DNA of 12,829 nucleotides from an uncultured Paraglaciecola sp. (GTDB lineage: Bacteria > Pseudomonadota > Gammaproteobacteria > Enterobacterales > Alteromonadaceae): positions 1-12,829 of the forward strand of contig CAJQKX010000017.1 of assembly GCA_905479025.1 (NCBI GenBank), in the 5' to 3' direction. A program made the translations under genes and the position numbers. Of the stretch, positions 1 to 6,956 are shown piece after piece. Under the pieces are notes generated by a model. It was not told where the DNA came from and did not search any database. It saw only the letters and a list, made by a program, of their open reading frames with translations. The number at the start of each line of letters is the position of its first letter. Within the stretch, counting starts at the first letter, position 1.

Positions 1-15
1 ACGCTCTTCCGATCT
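1..15 (+). other. Illumina adapter remnant at contig edge
   Basis: The first 15 bases, ACGCTCTTCCGATCT, are identical to the 3' end of the standard Illumina TruSeq adapter/sequencing primer as I know it. This is library sequence left untrimmed at the contig end and not genomic DNA. Genomic sequence probably begins at about base 16. Confidence 0.93.
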
Positions 16-58
16 AAATTCAATCTGGTTACAATTAAAACTAATATCATTACAGATA

Positions 59-268
59 TCAGCCCTCTATAACCAATTGCATTATGCCTTTAAATATAAA
101 TCCAGCGGCACCTAAAAAAAGTACGAAATATACAACAACCTTACCAATTAATGGCACGTTATTTTTCTTAAGTACATCAAAAACCACGTAAGCCATCAGT
201 AAAAATAGACCTACAATCGCAACATCTAAAGCTATTGATTCAATTTGCTCATAATGGTCACTTAACAT
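59..268 (-). CDS. DUF2788 family small inner-membrane protein
   Basis: A 69-residue protein that matches my memory of the DUF2788 family, whose function is unknown and which occurs widely in Gammaproteobacteria. A short N-terminus with several acidic residues (MLSDHYEQIE) precedes two hydrophobic segments, about residues 12-33 and 40-61. They are separated by a conserved-looking polar turn, KKNNVPLIGK (34-43). This predicts a two-helix inner-membrane protein with no signal peptide. The ATG and a TGA stop are both present, so the gene is complete although it lies only 43 bp from the adapter-derived contig edge. It follows the YbfF-type esterase gene on the same strand after 85 bp and may be the last gene of the ETF-QO/esterase transcript. 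No clear terminator is visible downstream before the contig ends. Function is unknown. Confidence 0.85.
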   Translation of the reverse strand: MLSDHYEQIESIALDVAIVGLFLLMAYVVFDVLKKNNVPLIGKVVVYFVLFLGAAGFIFKGIMQLVIEG

Positions 269-353
269 GTACTTTTTTCAACTCTCTTAAAATCTGGCGC
301 ATACTAACATAGACTTTTTACTATGAAAAATGAATGAGTTATAGCAATCTTAT

Positions 354-1127
354 TTATTTAAATAAAAATGCCAATATAATCTTTGCACACAATTCAGGTT
401 TTTCTGCATGTAACCAATGACCTGTGTTATTGACCATTTTTGATCGACTATCAGGAAATAGCTTAAGTACCGTTTTTTCATGTACTGGTAACAAATAATC
501 TGAATTTTGACCTTTAATAAACAACACTTTCCCTAAATAGGGTTGAACCGCCTCTATGGCAGCTGATAACTTCGCGTAATCTTTTTCAAGTAATTCAAGA
601 TTAAATCGCCATTTCCAAGTATCGTTTTCATTATATAGGCTTTTTAATAAAAACTGCCGTGTTGAAACATCTAATACATATTCTGATAAGGCTATATCCG
701 CTTGTTTTCGGCTTGTGATATCGGACAAAACCACATTGTTTAAACCTTGAAACACATTTGTATGACGCGCTGAATATCCAACTGGTGCTATATCCAATAC
801 GATTAAGTGACTAATTAGTTCATGTTGATTTATAGCAAGTTGCATGGCTACTTTACCACCCAAAGAATGTCCGACTATGTCTAACTGTTTAATCTTAAGA
901 CTGACAATAAGATCAGTAATACGTTGAGCGTACTCAGAAAAATTAAAGGCGTGTGTAAATGCGGACTTTCCATGATCAGGTAAATCTATCGACAACACCT
1001 GAAATGTGTCAGTAAGTTGTCTACGTAATGCTGATAAATTATCCGAACTTCCAAATAAACCGTGAATTAACATAATCCAAGGTTTATCTGGGGTGTCTGA
1101 ATGTATTTGGTAATTAATTTCAGTCAT
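354..1127 (-). CDS. ybfF: YbfF-type alpha/beta-hydrolase esterase
   Basis: A 257-residue alpha/beta hydrolase of the YbfF group, cytoplasmic and without a signal peptide. YbfF proteins are acyl-ester/thioester hydrolases of broad specificity. The oxyanion motif HGLFGS is at residues 22-27. The nucleophile elbow GHSLGG is at 86-91, making Ser88 the nucleophile. The C-terminal NTGHWLHAEKP segment supplies His237, and the acid is probably Asp112 (LDIAP) or Asp210. The length fits the family, which is usually about 255 residues. The ATG lies 3 bp after the ETF-QO stop, so the two genes are almost certainly co-transcribed. No strong Shine-Dalgarno is seen before this ATG, which suggests translational coupling to ETF-QO. 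The natural substrate cannot be read from the sequence. The neighbours suggest acyl-CoA or acyl-ester metabolism, which is an inference only. Confidence 0.88.
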   Translation of the reverse strand: MTEINYQIHSDTPDKPWIMLIHGLFGSSDNLSALRRQLTDTFQVLSIDLPDHGKSAFTHAFNFSEYAQRITDLIVSLKIKQLDIVGHSLGGKVAMQLAINQHELISHLIVLDIAPVGYSARHTNVFQGLNNVVLSDITSRKQADIALSEYVLDVSTRQFLLKSLYNENDTWKWRFNLELLEKDYAKLSAAIEAVQPYLGKVLFIKGQNSDYLLPVHEKTVLKLFPDSRSKMVNNTGHWLHAEKPELCAKIILAFLFK

Positions 1128-1130
1128 AAA

Positions 1131-2783
1131 TTACATATTTGGATAGTTTGGCCCACCGGCACCTTCAGGGACGACCCAAGTAATATTTTGGCTCGGATCT
1201 TTAATATCACATGTCTTGCAGTGAACGCAGTTTTGCCCATTTATCTGAAGTTGTTTTTCACCTTGTTCAGATTCGATGATTTCATATACCCCAGCAGGAC
1301 AATAGCGTTGAGCAGGTTCATCATATTGTGCCAAGTTTACTGTGATAGGTACTGTAATATCCTTAAGTTTTAAGTGGCAAGGCTGTTCTTCTTCATGGTT
1401 TGTGTTTGATAAAAATACAGATGATAATTTGTCAAAACTTAAAACGCTATCCGGTTTAGGATAATCAATTTTAACGCAGTCTTCAGTATTTTTAAGTTGC
1501 ACGTGGTCAGCTACGTCATCTTTAAAAGTAAAAGGCATATTTCCCTTAAACCAATTCTGCTCAAGGGTGTTGAAAGCTCCGCCCAGAAAGGTACCAAATT
1601 TATGTAGGGCAGGGCCAAAGTTACGAGATCTGAATAATTCATCATATAACCAAGAATCTTTGAAATTTTGGGTGTAATTGGTTAAATCTTGTGAAGGGAT
1701 AGCATCTGTCTGGCTTAATACTTCCATAAGTGACTCTGCGGCTAATAACCCAGACTTCATAGCAGTGTGATTACCTTTTATTTTTGCAAAATTTAAGGTG
1801 CCGGCATCACAACCCACCAATAATCCTCCAGGAAACGTCATTTTGGGTAAAGAATTAAAGCCACCTTTGGCAAGAGCTCTTGCGCCATAAGACACGCGTT
1901 TACCACCTTCAAGATACTGTTTAAATACAGGATGGTGCTTAAGGCGTTGGAACTCGTCAAATGGACTGATATGTGTATTACTGTAGTTTAAGTCTAGTAT
2001 TAGCCCGACCAACACTTGATTATTTTCTGCGTGATAAAGGTAAGAACCACCCGTGGCATCAGTGATAGGCCAACCAGCTGTATGTACTACTAAACCTGGT
2101 TGGTGTTTAGTAGGATCAATATCCCATATCTCTTTGAAACCAATGCCATAATGTTGTGGTGATTGACCTTCATCCAATTCAAATTTTTCAATTAGCTGTT
2201 TACCTAAGTGCCCACGACATCCTTCAGCAAACACCGTATATTTTGCTTTTAATTCCATTCCGGGCATATACGAGTCTTTAGGCTGACCTTCTTTGTCAAG
2301 CCCCATATCACCGGTAATAACACCACCGACACTACCATCTTCATTGAACAGCACCTCAGAAGCCGCAAAACCAGGAAATATCTCTACCCCTAACGCTTCC
2401 GCTTGCTCAGCCAACCAACGACATACATTACCCATACTAACGATATAATTGCCCTCGTTGTGCATGGTTTTAGGTGTCATGAAACCTGGGATTTTAATCC
2501 CTTTCTTTTCATTGTTGAGCCAATAAATATCATCTGCAGTGACTGGAGTATTAAGTGGGGCTCCTCTTTCTTTCCAATCTGGAAATAATTCGTCTAATGC
2601 ACGGGTTTCAAATACTGCACCAGATAAAATATGCGCACCCACTTCTGAGCCCTTTTCTACTACGCAAACCATTAATTCTTGGTTTTTTTCCTGAGCTATT
2701 TGCATCAACCGACACGCAGTTGACAGACCAGCAGGGCCAGCACCGACTATAACTACATCAAACTCCATCGATTCTCGTTCCAC
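1131..2783 (-). CDS. etfD: Electron transfer flavoprotein-ubiquinone oxidoreductase
   Basis: Membrane-associated iron-sulfur flavoprotein that oxidises reduced ETF and reduces ubiquinone, joining acyl-CoA and related dehydrogenases to the respiratory chain. Counting from the start chosen here (550 residues, typical for bacterial ETF-QO), the FAD-binding GAGPAG is at 14-19. A second flavin segment, PGGLLVGCDAGTLNFAKIKG, begins at about 318. The C-terminal 4Fe-4S ligands are Cys495 (CPAGVYE) and Cys519, Cys522 and Cys525 (CVHCKTC). I chose the GTG at 2783 because AGAGGA (2791-2796) lies 7 nt upstream and because family members begin at the equivalent M/V-EREYMEFDVVIVG position. An in-frame ATG at 2816 would add 11 residues with no family counterpart, has no Shine-Dalgarno, and lies inside a short duplicated sequence. 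This is the first gene of the leftward transcript with ybfF, and it is divergent from etfBA. Confidence 0.96.
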   Translation of the reverse strand: MERESMEFDVVIVGAGPAGLSTACRLMQIAQEKNQELMVCVVEKGSEVGAHILSGAVFETRALDELFPDWKERGAPLNTPVTADDIYWLNNEKKGIKIPGFMTPKTMHNEGNYIVSMGNVCRWLAEQAEALGVEIFPGFAASEVLFNEDGSVGGVITGDMGLDKEGQPKDSYMPGMELKAKYTVFAEGCRGHLGKQLIEKFELDEGQSPQHYGIGFKEIWDIDPTKHQPGLVVHTAGWPITDATGGSYLYHAENNQVLVGLILDLNYSNTHISPFDEFQRLKHHPVFKQYLEGGKRVSYGARALAKGGFNSLPKMTFPGGLLVGCDAGTLNFAKIKGNHTAMKSGLLAAESLMEVLSQTDAIPSQDLTNYTQNFKDSWLYDELFRSRNFGPALHKFGTFLGGAFNTLEQNWFKGNMPFTFKDDVADHVQLKNTEDCVKIDYPKPDSVLSFDKLSSVFLSNTNHEEEQPCHLKLKDITVPITVNLAQYDEPAQRYCPAGVYEIIESEQGEKQLQINGQNCVHCKTCDIKDPSQNITWVVPEGAGGPNYPNM

Positions 2784-3031
2784 TTGTTTGTCCTCTTTTA
2801 AATTTAAACTATTCATAAAAATGTATTTAACTATTCATAAAATAAATACTTCTAAGCATTATTCATAAGCATTTTTTAGTCGGCGAATGTCTATTAATGC
2901 AGCAGATTACGTCTTTAATTGGATAATATTCGCGCCATTAGTCAGCAAATTTAAAGTGCTATAATAATATAAAAAAAACAATAAAATCTATATTTAACAG
3001 GGTCTTAATTAATACGTTAGTGTTTAAATAA

Positions 3032-3094
3032 GGTGATCCTAAACACAATCCCATTCATATATTATTACATGTTTTACTCGTTGAAAGGATCACC
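3032..3094. repeat. 9-bp inverted repeat upstream of etfBA
   Basis: GGTGATCCT (3032-3040) and AGGATCACC (3086-3094) are exact reverse complements separated by 45 bp. The left arm lies inside a second inverted repeat, GTGTTTA/TAAACAC (3020-3046). The arms lie upstream of the predicted etfB promoter, so they look more like paired protein-binding sites than a leader RNA hairpin. A promoter further upstream would make a hairpin possible. Confidence 0.5.
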
Positions 3095-3124
3095 CATAAC
3101 AACTCACTACAAATTGATATCTAA

Positions 3125-3154
3125 GTTGACGATAACGTCAACACAAAGTAAATT
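3125..3154 (+). promoter_or_regulatory. Candidate etfBA promoter with LiuR-like operator
   Basis: TTGACG at 3126-3131 and TAAATT at 3149-3154 form a good sigma-70 pair with a 17-bp spacer. This predicts transcription starting near 3161, about 60 nt before the etfB ATG. A perfect inverted repeat covers the -35 box: GTTGACG, ATAA, CGTCAAC (3125-3142). Its TTnACG...CGTnAA layout resembles, from memory, operators of LiuR, the MerR-family regulator of branched-chain amino acid and acyl-CoA catabolism in Gammaproteobacteria. The palindrome and promoter spacing are seen directly. The identity of the regulator is inference; another regulator is possible. Confidence 0.6.
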
Positions 3155-3223
3155 GTCGTCATCCAGATTTGAGTCGCTAGATAATTCAAATTATAAACTT
3201 GATACCTGTAAGTAGAGGTGAAA

Positions 3224-3973
3224 ATGAAAATTCTCGTGCCAGTAAAACGTGCCATTGATTACAATGTAAAAGTCAGGGTTAAACCAGACAACAGCGCTGT
3301 AGATTTAACCAACGCAAAGATGTCGATTAATCCTTTTTGTGAAATTGCTGTAGAAGAAGCTGTACGCCTCAAAGAGAAGGGTGTTGCAACTGAAATAGTA
3401 GTGGTATCTATAGGCAATAAAAGCTGTCAGGAACAGATACGCACATCACTTGCGCTAGGAGCAGATCGCGGTATACAAATTGATACCGACTTAACACTTG
3501 ATTCGTTGCAAATTGCCAAGTTATTACAAAAGATAGTTGAACAAGAATCACCTGATCTAGTTATCCTAGGAAAGCAAGCTATTGATTCTGATAATAACCA
3601 AACTGGTCAAATGTTAGCTGCATTAACAGGTATGCCACAGGGTACATTTGCATCTGAAGTGCTAGTCGAAACAGGAAAAGTAAAAGTCACCCGTGAAATT
3701 GACGGTGGTTTACAAACTATTGAATTGTTATTACCCGCAGTTGTGACAACAGACCTGAGACTAAATGAACCTCGTTACGCATCTTTGCCAAATATAATGA
3801 AAGCTAAACGTAAACCTTTAGATGTGATACCCGCGGCTGATTTTGATGTTGAGCTAACATCCGGTGTCAAGGTATTGAAGGTTGAGGCACCTGCACAACG
3901 TCAAGGTGGAATTAAAGTGGCTAATGTTGCTGAATTAGTCGAAAAATTAAGAAATGAAGCGAAGGTAATCTAA
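3224..3973 (+). CDS. etfB: Electron transfer flavoprotein beta subunit
   Basis: Beta subunit of the cytoplasmic heterodimeric ETF, which accepts electrons from acyl-CoA and other dehydrogenases. It binds AMP and supplies the loop that contacts partner dehydrogenases. Counted from the chosen start it is 249 residues, the normal family length. The N-terminus [20 protein letters not shown] is characteristic. An AMP-site loop, [13 protein letters not shown], is at 116-128, and the ETF-beta signature runs from Val155 to Thr175 (REIDGG then LLLPAVVT). The basic partner-recognition stretch is KAKRK at 193-197. I chose the ATG at 3224 over an in-frame GTG at 3218 because AGAGGTG (3214-3220) is the Shine-Dalgarno for this ATG and overlaps the GTG. 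The gene overlaps etfA by one base, so the subunits are translationally coupled. Confidence 0.97.
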   Translation: MKILVPVKRAIDYNVKVRVKPDNSAVDLTNAKMSINPFCEIAVEEAVRLKEKGVATEIVVVSIGNKSCQEQIRTSLALGADRGIQIDTDLTLDSLQIAKLLQKIVEQESPDLVILGKQAIDSDNNQTGQMLAALTGMPQGTFASEVLVETGKVKVTREIDGGLQTIELLLPAVVTTDLRLNEPRYASLPNIMKAKRKPLDVIPAADFDVELTSGVKVLKVEAPAQRQGGIKVANVAELVEKLRNEAKVI

Positions 3974-4899
3974 TGACTATTTTAGTATACGCAGAACATG
4001 ACAACGAACAGCTTAAAACCGAAACTCATAAACTTATGCATGCCGCATCACAAATAGGTGGCGATATACATTTATTAGTTGTTGGTTCTGGATGTGAAGC
4101 TGTGGCGACCCAAGCTTCTAAAATAGACGGTGTAAGTAAAGTATTATTGGCTGACAATGCCGAATATGCTCAGCAAATGGCGGAAAATATAGCTGAACTA
4201 GTGTCCGAACTAGGTAAAGACGCAAGCCACGTATTGGCGGCAGCTACCACTACTGGCAAAAATTTTATGCCCAGAGTGGCGGCTTTGTTAGATGTTGCCC
4301 AAATTTCTGACATCATAAAAGTTGAAAGTATTGATACCTTTTTAAGACCTATATATGCAGGTAACGCAATTGCAACAGTACAATCTTCTGATAAAATTAA
4401 AGTGATTACTGTTAGAACCGCCGCATTTGATGCGGCAAGTGAAGGCAACTCAGCACTAATAGAGACTTGCACTGTAGTGAAACCATTAGATAAATCTGTA
4501 TTTGTGTCTGCGGAATTAACAGAATCTGAAAGACCAGAATTAACGGCCGCAGATGTAATTATTTCTGGTGGTCGTGGCATGCAAAATGGAGAAAACTTCA
4601 AATTACTTGATGGCATTGCCGACAAACTAGGTGCTGCCATGGGTGCGTCAAGAGCAGCAGTTGATGCTGGTTTTGTACCGAATGATATGCAAGTAGGTCA
4701 GACAGGTAAAATTGTTGCACCTAACTTATACATAGCAGTAGGGATCTCTGGGGCAATTCAACACTTAGCTGGAATGAAAGACTCTAAGGTTATTGTTGCT
4801 ATTAATAAAGACGAAGAAGCACCAATATTTCAAGTGGCCGATTATGGTTTAGTGGGTGATTTGTTTGAAATATTACCAGAGCTTGAAGCAGCTTTATAA
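3973..4899 (+). CDS. etfA: Electron transfer flavoprotein alpha subunit
   Basis: FAD-carrying subunit of ETF. The two-electron carrier passes electrons from acyl-CoA dehydrogenases to ETF-QO, which is encoded divergently next door. It has 308 residues, the normal bacterial length. The C-terminal FAD domain holds GGRGMQ (199-204), [23 protein letters not shown] split over 224-246 (Ser226, Arg227, Gln243 and Thr244 are likely FAD contacts), and the ETF-alpha signature at 252-278 ([16 protein letters not shown] ... VAIN). The ATG is part of a TAATG junction with the etfB stop, so no separate Shine-Dalgarno is needed. A strong terminator follows 22 bp after the stop, which marks etfBA as a two-gene unit. 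Confidence 0.97.
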   Translation: MTILVYAEHDNEQLKTETHKLMHAASQIGGDIHLLVVGSGCEAVATQASKIDGVSKVLLADNAEYAQQMAENIAELVSELGKDASHVLAAATTTGKNFMPRVAALLDVAQISDIIKVESIDTFLRPIYAGNAIATVQSSDKIKVITVRTAAFDAASEGNSALIETCTVVKPLDKSVFVSAELTESERPELTAADVIISGGRGMQNGENFKLLDGIADKLGAAMGASRAAVDAGFVPNDMQVGQTGKIVAPNLYIAVGISGAIQHLAGMKDSKVIVAINKDEEAPIFQVADYGLVGDLFEILPELEAAL

Positions 4900-4921
4900 G
4901 TAATATTAATCATGTTTTGTT

Positions 4922-4956
4922 AAAGCCATGGCGGTTAACGCCATGGCTTTTTTTTT
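4922..4956 (+). terminator. Rho-independent terminator of etfBA
   Basis: A perfect 12-bp stem (AAAGCCATGGCG, 4922-4933, with CGCCATGGCTTT, 4939-4950) and a 5-nt loop GTTAA are followed by a run of nine T (4948-4956). There is no matching T-run on the other strand, so it works rightward only. Confidence 0.97.
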
Positions 4957-5331
4957 GGAACTTATCAATTTTATCCTTTCGCCATTTTGTTATACAACTG
5001 CACGAAGTATGTTGTGTGAGTATAATTAGGTTTTCTATGCATTATTTAACTATTAACCATGGTTTGCTTTCAGATACAAAGACAAAGAAATCTTCCTATT
5101 TTAATTTACAGGATATTAATAATAAGGACATTGCTGCCAAATAACCTTAGGATGTTTTCTTAGGACTCTAAAAGCTTTTCCTTGTTTAACGTGTCTACTT
5201 TAACAACATCTAAGGTGTTATTCGTCTCATACAGATAAAGCTAATGCCAAAACTCTGGAGTCATACAAATACAACAGATCTAGTTGAATCGATGTAGCCA
5301 ATTTGTATGTAATTAAACGTTTAAAATAAAT
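4957..5331. other. Gene-free stretch between convergent units
   Basis: These 375 bp separate the etfA terminator from the stop of the leftward patatin gene. I see no credible gene. A TATAAT at 5021-5026 has no good -35 partner. An exact 9-bp inverted repeat, CATACAAAT (5262-5270) with ATTTGTATG (5301-5309), encloses 30 nt. A 12-bp palindrome TTAAACGTTTAA is at 5313-5324, just past the patatin stop. No clear intrinsic terminator for the patatin gene is present. Confidence 0.6.
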
Positions 5332-6858
5332 TTAACTATCAATCTCTGATTTTTTCAATAGTGTTGAAGTCATTGACCGCTCAGTTTTTCGGCGAGATTT
5401 TTTATAAAAACGTTTAATGTTATGATTTGAATGGTTGTCCACAATCTCTTCTAACTTGTGACTAATATTAGAGCAAATCCTAATCTGTTCTAACTGTGGC
5501 CAGGTTGAACGTTCGCCATCTGTGACCAACGCCTTAATTTCGTCTGTAGTGAGTTGCCCTAGAATCTTTTGTGGACTTACAAAGCTGAAACTAGGAACAA
5601 TATTTACATCACCTTCGTAATCCTGTGCCAAAACTGAATAGAACATATTCATAGCTTTCCCAATATCCGGAAGCTTGCGAAGATATCGACGACTAAATTG
5701 TTCCCCTGTTTTTAAAAACTCATGTGAAGAAAAACGTATAATATTTTTGGCGCTTTTGGGAATGGGCATATATTCTTCACCCTTCATAATAGCAAGCGCT
5801 AACGGATTCGCCTGACTAACGATATAATGGTTTACGCCATAAAGTCTGGCCAGCCTTTTTGAAGGAAGGTCATCTGTAACGGCTCCATCTACCCATCGAC
5901 GATTTGGCAAATATGGCTGGGTTTCGCCATACACATTTTTAGCCATCAACATAACAGGCGGGAAAACACCCGGCACTGCACAAGATGCCATGACTGCAGA
6001 TCGCACATAAACATTAGGTGATGTCACCGCATTCATTAATCTGGAAGTTTGGTGTTCTTCAAAGGGTGCGATAGTGATACTAATCATTCTGCCTGTTTTC
6101 TCATAAGCTTCCTGAAATGTGATATTGGGGATCAAGGACTCCAATGTCATTTTTAAAGAAACAGAGTCCACTTGGTCTCGAACCAAGCGTTTAGGGTTAT
6201 TGTCAATATTAAGTTGTAAGGGGTCTAGCAGTATGTCATCTCGAAGAATATGTGTAAGTTCTTTATTTGAATAGGTGCCAAGTAATGCAGCAAATATTGC
6301 CCCTGCGCTTGACCCAGAAATGACTTTTGGTAACATCTTATATTCGAATAATGTCTTGATTACTCCAAGATGAAAATGCCCAAGTGAACCGGCACCACTT
6401 AGCATCAAAGCTGTACGGCCAAAACAGTGACTTGCACGTTCAAAAAAATCTTGTTTGTCTTCTCTCGAAACATCACTTGACTCAGCTAGCGTAGAAATAT
6501 GTTCTAGTGCATTAACTATCTCATCAACATACTCTTCAATTAATCGTTTTGTACCAAATTTTGCCAGTTTATATAGAATAGGTTTACCCATACCGCCTTG
6601 GTTACCATGAATGCCCTCGTTGAGGGCAAAAAGTAACCCAACATCATCCTTCTCTTGTCTTAGCCTTCTGAGCATATCAATTCTGGTACGAATGTTCAGG
6701 TGATCATAACTATTTGATACTTCTTTATATTTCCATGCTTCAAGCCCAGAAATTGAGTCGTGCTCGATGGCAAATTGTTTCCAATCAGTATAATTTTTTG
6801 CATGACGCATTTTATTATCTAGACGAAAAAGAGAGAGGTGTTTTGAAATCGACAACAT
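5332..6858 (-). CDS. Patatin-like phospholipase with DUF3336 domain
   Basis: A 508-residue serine hydrolase of the DUF3336-patatin group, related to the eukaryotic TGL3/4/5 and SDP1 triacylglycerol lipases. The N-terminal ~140 residues fit DUF3336 (YTDWKQFAIEHD near 23-34; LNEGIHGNQGGMGKP at 79-93). The patatin core has the oxyanion motif SGAGSLG at 154-160, the nucleophile elbow GSSAG at 182-186 with Ser184, and the catalytic Asp324 in VDGAVTDD. The Ser-Asp dyad is therefore intact. There is no signal peptide or membrane helix, so it probably acts on lipid in the cytoplasm or at the inner membrane face. The substrate (phospholipid, triacylglycerol or wax ester) is not decidable. The C-terminal tail is very basic (residues 480-503). 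An AGGA lies about 10 nt before the ATG. A terminator ends only 38 bp upstream, so a private promoter or read-through is needed. Confidence 0.9.
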   Translation of the reverse strand: MLSISKHLSLFRLDNKMRHAKNYTDWKQFAIEHDSISGLEAWKYKEVSNSYDHLNIRTRIDMLRRLRQEKDDVGLLFALNEGIHGNQGGMGKPILYKLAKFGTKRLIEEYVDEIVNALEHISTLAESSDVSREDKQDFFERASHCFGRTALMLSGAGSLGHFHLGVIKTLFEYKMLPKVISGSSAGAIFAALLGTYSNKELTHILRDDILLDPLQLNIDNNPKRLVRDQVDSVSLKMTLESLIPNITFQEAYEKTGRMISITIAPFEEHQTSRLMNAVTSPNVYVRSAVMASCAVPGVFPPVMLMAKNVYGETQPYLPNRRWVDGAVTDDLPSKRLARLYGVNHYIVSQANPLALAIMKGEEYMPIPKSAKNIIRFSSHEFLKTGEQFSRRYLRKLPDIGKAMNMFYSVLAQDYEGDVNIVPSFSFVSPQKILGQLTTDEIKALVTDGERSTWPQLEQIRICSNISHKLEEIVDNHSNHNIKRFYKKSRRKTERSMTSTLLKKSEIDS

Positions 6859-6896
6859 AAGATTATATTCCTGAAAATATTAATGATGTTGAAATT

Positions 6897-6944
6897 AAAA
6901 AAAGGATTTAGGAAGGCGAAATCATCTAGTGATTTCACCTTCCT
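6897..6944 (-). terminator. Rho-independent terminator of the glycogen-binding-domain gene
   Basis: A 15-bp inverted repeat (6910-6924 with 6930-6944, one G-U wobble in the leftward transcript, 5-nt loop) is followed on the minus strand by a run of seven T at 6897-6903, after a 6-nt gap. It begins 12 bp past the stop of the upstream gene. The gap before the T-run makes it slightly weaker than ideal. Confidence 0.85.
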
Positions 6945-6956
6945 GGAGCTAATGGT

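Larger units (their letters stand above)
2784..3223. promoter_or_regulatory. Divergent intergenic region between ETF-QO and etfBA
   Basis: These 440 bp hold no convincing gene; the short reading frames in them lack family resemblance. They must carry the promoters of both ETF transcripts. What can be seen: three copies of TATTCATAA at 2810, 2832 and 2860; an A-rich tract near 2971-2980; an inverted repeat GTGTTTA/TAAACAC (3020-3026/3040-3046); a 9-bp inverted repeat GGTGATCCT/AGGATCACC (3032-3040/3086-3094); and a perfect palindrome at 3125-3142 that overlaps a -35 box. No convincing -35/-10 pair was found for the leftward gene. Confidence 0.7.

Noticed and set aside
354..365. Palindrome TTATTTAAATAA at the ybfF stop
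   Set aside because: It is a simple AT palindrome over the stop codon with no GC-rich stem or T-run, so it is not a credible terminator or operator.
1101..1373. 90-residue plus-strand frame over the end of ETF-QO
   Set aside because: It is opposite the conserved 4Fe-4S cysteine region of ETF-QO and shows no domain of its own.
3033..3215. 60-residue reading frame upstream of etfB, as a possible leader peptide
   Set aside because: It starts upstream of the predicted promoter, lacks a ribosome-binding site and has a composition like random AT-rich DNA.
3218..3223. GTG start for etfB two codons upstream
   Set aside because: The GTG is part of the Shine-Dalgarno region for the ATG at 3224, and starting at that ATG gives the exact family length and N-terminus.
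4170..4640. 156-residue reading frame antisense to etfA
   Set aside because: It lies wholly within the well-supported etfA gene on the other strand, has low-complexity composition and resembles no family I know.
4917..5144. 75-residue reading frame after etfA
   Set aside because: It runs through the etfBA terminator hairpin and T-tract and has no Shine-Dalgarno or recognisable domain. A shorter internal version from about 5037 also lacks support.
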